Shown here one piece after another: positions 60,658-64,000 of a stretch of 64,000 nt of DNA. The notes beneath the pieces were generated by a model, which was not told the origin of the DNA, made no database searches, and saw only the letters and a program-made list of their open reading frames with translations. Within the stretch, counting starts at the first letter, position 1; the number at the start of each line of letters is the position of its first letter. Both the position numbers and the translations under genes were made by a program. The DNA is from Odoribacter sp. AF15-53 (GTDB taxonomy: Bacteria; Bacteroidota; Bacteroidia; Bacteroidales; Marinifilaceae), in the NCBI RefSeq assembly GCF_003479425.1, contig NZ_QUHC01000001.1:186001-250000 (forward strand), in the 5' to 3' direction.

Positions 60658-62824
60658 TTGCTGTAAATCCTAATTGAGAAATGCGATAAAATAATTTATG
60701 AAAGAATGTATAGGGAGGCATCAATCCGTTTATTTCTTCCGCCGTATCTCGTTTGGTATAATTTAATACAATGAATAGAGGTGTTTTATTACACATTTCT
60801 CGGGTTCGTTCGAATAATTGTTGATCTATATTTTTCCATGTCCGCCTGGAGTCTATGATTTGTAAATTCAAACTAACATCTTGTAAAATATCTTCCGTGG
60901 ATGTAGCATCTTTTAGAGATGGATATTCGATTAAAATTACGTTATTTTTTGAATTTGATTTTTCTAAAGGAACCAATTCGTTTAATTTTAATGATTGAAT
61001 GAAAGCTTGGGGGGCGGCAGAGTACTCATTTTGCCAAGATAATTGAGTAACATCAAATCCTCGCTCTGTGAATTGTTGAACAAGCTGTGCCATAACAAAA
61101 CTTTTACCTTCCCCCGGTTCGTTACTGATTAAATTTATAATATTGTTTTGGTTCGGTTTGAAATAAGTTATAATGGAATTGCACAATGTTTGAGCAGAAA
61201 GCATATTATACGTTTGATTGAATCTCCTGGCTTTTAGAGGTAAGAGTCGTGTAAAAGCTCCTATTACTCGGCTTTTTGTTAGTTGTTCTGCTTTAAAAAC
61301 GTGATGTAAAGTGCGATCAAGTATTTCTATAATTAAGAAGAAGAAGATGGTAAAAAATAAGGTCGCAAAATAAGATGCAATAGTTAATAATCTGTGTTTA
61401 CTAATTGTTGAAGCAACTAATGGATAATAAGGTGGATTCATTACTTTCAGAGTTGCGGAATTCATTTGTATACTTTTTTCCTTTAATAATGCGGCGTTTA
61501 GCGCATCAAGTATAGCTAAGTATCTTCTCTCGTTGATATCTACTAATCGTTCTTTGCGAGTCAACGTTGAGCCAATTGGTGCAAAGTGAATATATTTTTT
61601 GCCCATATATATTTTCCGTTCATTTAATACCTTTAACTCTGCTTCTGCTTTTTTGTAAGCGATGACTTGTTTTAACCATTCATCAACAACTCCTTCATTA
61701 GAAATTCCTTCTTTACTGTATTTGAGATATCCTGTTTTTTGGAGAGCATCTGAAAGAGCTTTTTTATTTGCCTCTAATTCATTATAAAGAGAGTCAATCA
61801 TTTTTTGAGGAATAACATCTTTGGAATAATATTTAGCCATAGCAAGCTTTTCGTTGATATCACTGATATTATTATTGTGAAAAATAAAAGAATTATTATT
61901 CTGTATAATTTCAGTATTTAAATGCATCCTTTTTTCCAATTCTTTTTTGATACTATCTGATACATTGTAATCATTTAAGGATTGCCAATATTGTAATTCG
62001 TAATCTCTGTTTAATGCCGCAACATGCTTTGTTTCATCTTCGTAATTAATAACTTGATTATCTACGCGATATATTGTCAATGAATCTTCAGAATTTGCAA
62101 GTTCATTGCCGATTCGTTTTAGTTCGGCTCGGAAATAGGCGATTACATTTTTGGTTTCTCCGAAACGTAAATCTTGATATTGTTTGTTAAATTCATCGAT
62201 TAAAATAAGAAGAGTCTGATATACAATTCCTGGATCATCAGTTGTGTAAAATACTTCAATCACGTCACTGGTTCCGACACGTTTAACGTCTATCTGTTGT
62301 AATGCCCCTCTGTTTACATAAGGGAGATTCCATTGGTATATTCCATAAACATAATTTGATGGGTCGTTAGTCTCGTATGCAATTAAATTTTCATATGTTC
62401 GTTGCTCGTTAATTGAGTCGTTTTCAGATGATTTGTCTATTAAATGATGAATCGGGTCAGCATGATTATATAGCAGGCGGTAATTTGCAGCATTGACATA
62501 TGTGTTATCTTTGTTTGGATCTCCGTATACCATAATTCGGGCATACAAACGTAGAGACACTTGTTTCAAAGTTTGGTCGGCAGTGATAATATTTAATAAG
62601 TTATCCATCATACTTCCTTGAGTATAAGCTGTAGTAACGATACCACTTTCTGAAAGAATATTTACACCAGTGATAATTCCAGTATAAATAGAACAACTAG
62701 CAGAATAACTATGAGATGTGTGACGAGTTTGCCAATAAACTAATAATGCTACGATAATAGGAGCGAGGATTAACCAATATCGAATACGGTAAAAAAATTT
62801 AATAAAATAAGTGGTATATTTCAT
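60632..62824 (-). CDS. Wzz/Wzc-like chain-length protein with degenerate BY-kinase-like domain
   Basis: The 730 residues comprise an N-terminal membrane helix (YWLILAPIIVALLVYW), a long periplasmic region with coiled coils (about 200-430), a second helix (TIASYFATLFFTIFFFLII, near 500) and a cytoplasmic P-loop domain. Its Walker A is intact (LISNEPGEGKSFVMAQ, about 566-580), but the next acidic motif reads VILIEYPS rather than the ILIDTPP of BY-kinases, and there is no tyrosine cluster at the C-terminus. It may bind nucleotide without acting as a tyrosine autokinase. It is preceded by a TolC-like gene and followed by the polymerase with a 26-base overlap. Confidence 0.82.
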   Translation of the reverse strand: MKYTTYFIKFFYRIRYWLILAPIIVALLVYWQTRHTSHSYSASCSIYTGIITGVNILSESGIVTTAYTQGSMMDNLLNIITADQTLKQVSLRLYARIMVYGDPNKDNTYVNAANYRLLYNHADPIHHLIDKSSENDSINEQRTYENLIAYETNDPSNYVYGIYQWNLPYVNRGALQQIDVKRVGTSDVIEVFYTTDDPGIVYQTLLILIDEFNKQYQDLRFGETKNVIAYFRAELKRIGNELANSEDSLTIYRVDNQVINYEDETKHVAALNRDYELQYWQSLNDYNVSDSIKKELEKRMHLNTEIIQNNNSFIFHNNNISDINEKLAMAKYYSKDVIPQKMIDSLYNELEANKKALSDALQKTGYLKYSKEGISNEGVVDEWLKQVIAYKKAEAELKVLNERKIYMGKKYIHFAPIGSTLTRKERLVDINERRYLAILDALNAALLKEKSIQMNSATLKVMNPPYYPLVASTISKHRLLTIASYFATLFFTIFFFLIIEILDRTLHHVFKAEQLTKSRVIGAFTRLLPLKARRFNQTYNMLSAQTLCNSIITYFKPNQNNIINLISNEPGEGKSFVMAQLVQQFTERGFDVTQLSWQNEYSAAPQAFIQSLKLNELVPLEKSNSKNNVILIEYPSLKDATSTEDILQDVSLNLQIIDSRRTWKNIDQQLFERTREMCNKTPLFIVLNYTKRDTAEEINGLMPPYTFFHKLFYRISQLGFTANDKPLQNV

Positions 62825-62829
62825 AATGG

Positions 62830-63597
62830 TTATCTATTTCTTAGGTTTGTGTTACAGATTAGTTCTAGTTTTAAAAATAGAATATTGAGCTCATTGATAA
62901 TCTTTTCATATTCAGTTTTAGCATCTTTCTGAGAGTTCTTTATGTCACTCAATAATCTATTCGTTTTATTTTTATTATTGATATAATCAAGAACAACTGT
63001 CTGATATTCGGCATCGTATAATGTTATCGTTTCAGTAGCTAGCTTTAACATCTTCAACTGGAATTGGACCGTACAATATAATTCGATAATTTCTCCTTTT
63101 ATTTCGTCAAAAGCGATTTGCTGGGAGTATTCAACATTTTCTATAAGCCGTTTTTGTTTCTTTACGTTTAAGCGGTGTTTGAATAGTTGATTAATTGGAA
63201 TACTGACATTACCACCAACAGACCAACTACTTTGAGTTGCCCCGGAATAAACAGTTGTTAACGGAGTATATTGACTTTCTTGGTCTGTGTATGTTCCTAG
63301 GATACCATAAGTATATCCTGCGTGAACAGAAAAATATTGTAACCAATCTCGTTTGGTAAGTTTTAAATCGCAACGAGCAGCTTCAATGGCAGCTTCAATG
63401 GCTTTTAAGCGTGGATTAGATTTAGCATTTTCAAATAATACTTCTAAAGAGGGTAGTTGATAATTAATAAATTCATTCGTTGATAGAGTTTTTGGGATGA
63501 ATCTTGTAGTGTCTTGTGCTATCGTATCACTTTTTTGTCCAAAACATAAGGAAGGTAATATCGAACAACAATATATTATAATCCACGTTATTTTCAT
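62830..63597 (-). CDS. Short TolC-like outer-membrane protein
   Basis: The 255-residue protein has a signal peptide (MKITWIIIYCCSILPSLCFGQ). It contains one TolC/OEP-like half: LPSLEVLFENAKSNPRLKAIEAAIEAARCDLKLTKRDWLQYFSVHAGYTYG, then a beta segment and GGNVSIPINQLFKHRLNVKKQKRLIENVEYSQQIAFDEIKGEIIELYCTVQFQ. Full TolC proteins are about 430-480 residues with two such halves; this one ends after the first long helices. The final stop is clear (LRNR), and no second half follows. It may assemble as a larger oligomer, or serve as an accessory to the adjacent Wzz-like protein. No Wza-type protein is seen in this locus. Confidence 0.72.
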   Translation of the reverse strand: MKITWIIIYCCSILPSLCFGQKSDTIAQDTTRFIPKTLSTNEFINYQLPSLEVLFENAKSNPRLKAIEAAIEAARCDLKLTKRDWLQYFSVHAGYTYGILGTYTDQESQYTPLTTVYSGATQSSWSVGGNVSIPINQLFKHRLNVKKQKRLIENVEYSQQIAFDEIKGEIIELYCTVQFQLKMLKLATETITLYDAEYQTVVLDYINNKNKTNRLLSDIKNSQKDAKTEYEKIINELNILFLKLELICNTNLRNR

Positions 63598-63617
63598 ATA
63601 TGTCTAATAATTTAATT

Positions 63618-64000
63618 TCACACATTCTCTTTTTGCACAAACGCCGTAAATGTTCTGCAAATAATATTCAAGTCTGTCCCGAACGAAAAGTTGCGGGCAT
63701 ATTTTATATCTAATTGTTTTCTTTCTTCTGCGGATAGAGCGCCTTGGTCTCCTCTTTTCTCTACTTGCCACAGGCCGGTTAGTCCGGCGGGGGCCATGAA
63801 GCGTTCGATGTATTCGTCGGTTGTCAATAGTTCGGCTTCGTACAAGGGAAGCGGGCGGTTGCCGACGATAGACATGTCTCCTTTTAATATGTTGATTAAT
63901 TGAGGAAGTTCATCAATGCTGTATTTGCGGATGAAATGTCCTATTTTCGTGATCCGGGGATCGTTCTCGAATTTGACGAAAGCGTTTTTCTGTTGCCTGC
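63618..64000 (-). CDS. WcaJ/RfbP-type undecaprenyl-phosphate sugar-1-phosphate transferase, C-terminal part
   Basis: About 127 C-terminal residues are visible; the N-terminus lies beyond base 64000. FENDPRITKIGHFIRKYSIDELPQLINILKGDMSIVGNRPLPLYEAE is the signature of bacterial sugar transferases (PHPT family), followed by FMAPAGLTGLWQVEKRG, the conserved GLTG-WQV block, and ERKQLDIKYARNFSFGTDLNIICRTF. It starts repeat-unit assembly by transferring hexose-1-phosphate or a modified HexNAc-1-phosphate to undecaprenyl phosphate. It precedes the TolC-like gene by 20 bases in transcription order and probably heads this operon. Confidence 0.93.
   Translation of the reverse strand, partial: RQQKNAFVKFENDPRITKIGHFIRKYSIDELPQLINILKGDMSIVGNRPLPLYEAELLTTDEYIERFMAPAGLTGLWQVEKRGDQGALSAEERKQLDIKYARNFSFGTDLNIICRTFTAFVQKENV

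Overview
The window looks like a chromosomal segment of a gut-type Bacteroidales bacterium. The evidence is the recurring TAnnTTTG promoter element with no Shine-Dalgarno sequences, an UpxY-type capsule antiterminator, a signal-peptide-bearing dipeptidyl peptidase IV, a LptF/G permease, a WbuC cupin and Bacteroidetes-type surface polysaccharide genes. Odoribacteraceae (Odoribacter or Butyricimonas) is my guess at family level and is not proven. No rRNA, tRNA, CRISPR array, transposase or phage gene was seen.

Layout. (1) 1-6776 is housekeeping: the start of a PepD-like dipeptidase, DPP IV, tRNA-guanine transglycosylase, an LPS-export permease and an RsuA/RluB pseudouridine synthase with a long Arg/Glu/Asn-rich tail. 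(2) 6806-27992 is a first polysaccharide locus: a CapD-like epimerase/dehydratase and upxY (+); a six-gene minus-strand operon (Wzz, Wzx, a CDP-alcohol phosphotransferase, Wzy-like, two GT2); a divergent, translationally coupled six-gene phosphonate operon (PEP mutase fused to a cytidylyltransferase-like domain, phosphonopyruvate decarboxylase, metallophosphoesterase, SDR, nucleotidyltransferase, unknown dehydrogenase); then an SDR plus WecA/WbpL-type initiating transferase, and a Wza plus Wzz export pair. (3) 28101-31025 is a D-lactate dehydrogenase-type FAD/Fe-S fusion. (4) 31144-43037 supplies nucleotide sugars: Gfo/Idh dehydrogenase, WbuC, UDP-sugar 6-dehydrogenase, RmlA/B/C/D (complete dTDP-L-rhamnose pathway), a second CapD-like enzyme and a UDP-glucuronate decarboxylase-like SDR, with an ABC-F ATPase between. 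This part is rich in repeated intergenic sequence and carries a four-helix-bundle (23S IVS-like) ORF flanked by inverted repeats. (5) 43306-64000 is a second, visibly more AT-rich exopolysaccharide locus, nearly all on the minus strand. It holds glycosyltransferases, two EEP-family paralogues, Wzx, Wzy, acetyl/acyltransferases, an asparagine-synthetase-like protein, a Wzz/BY-kinase-like protein with a degenerate kinase domain, a short TolC-like protein and the C-terminal part of a WcaJ-type initiating transferase.

How it fits together. The first locus appears to build a Wzx/Wzy-type glycan probably decorated with a phosphonate. PEP is converted to phosphonopyruvate and then phosphonoacetaldehyde, but no 2-AEP transaminase is present, so the final phosphonate head group is unknown. 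A CMP-activated head group could be transferred by the CDP-alcohol phosphotransferase in the facing operon. This phosphonate module is the most promising candidate for undescribed chemistry. The second locus probably makes a rhamnose- and uronic-acid- or xylose-containing exopolysaccharide using sugars from region 4.
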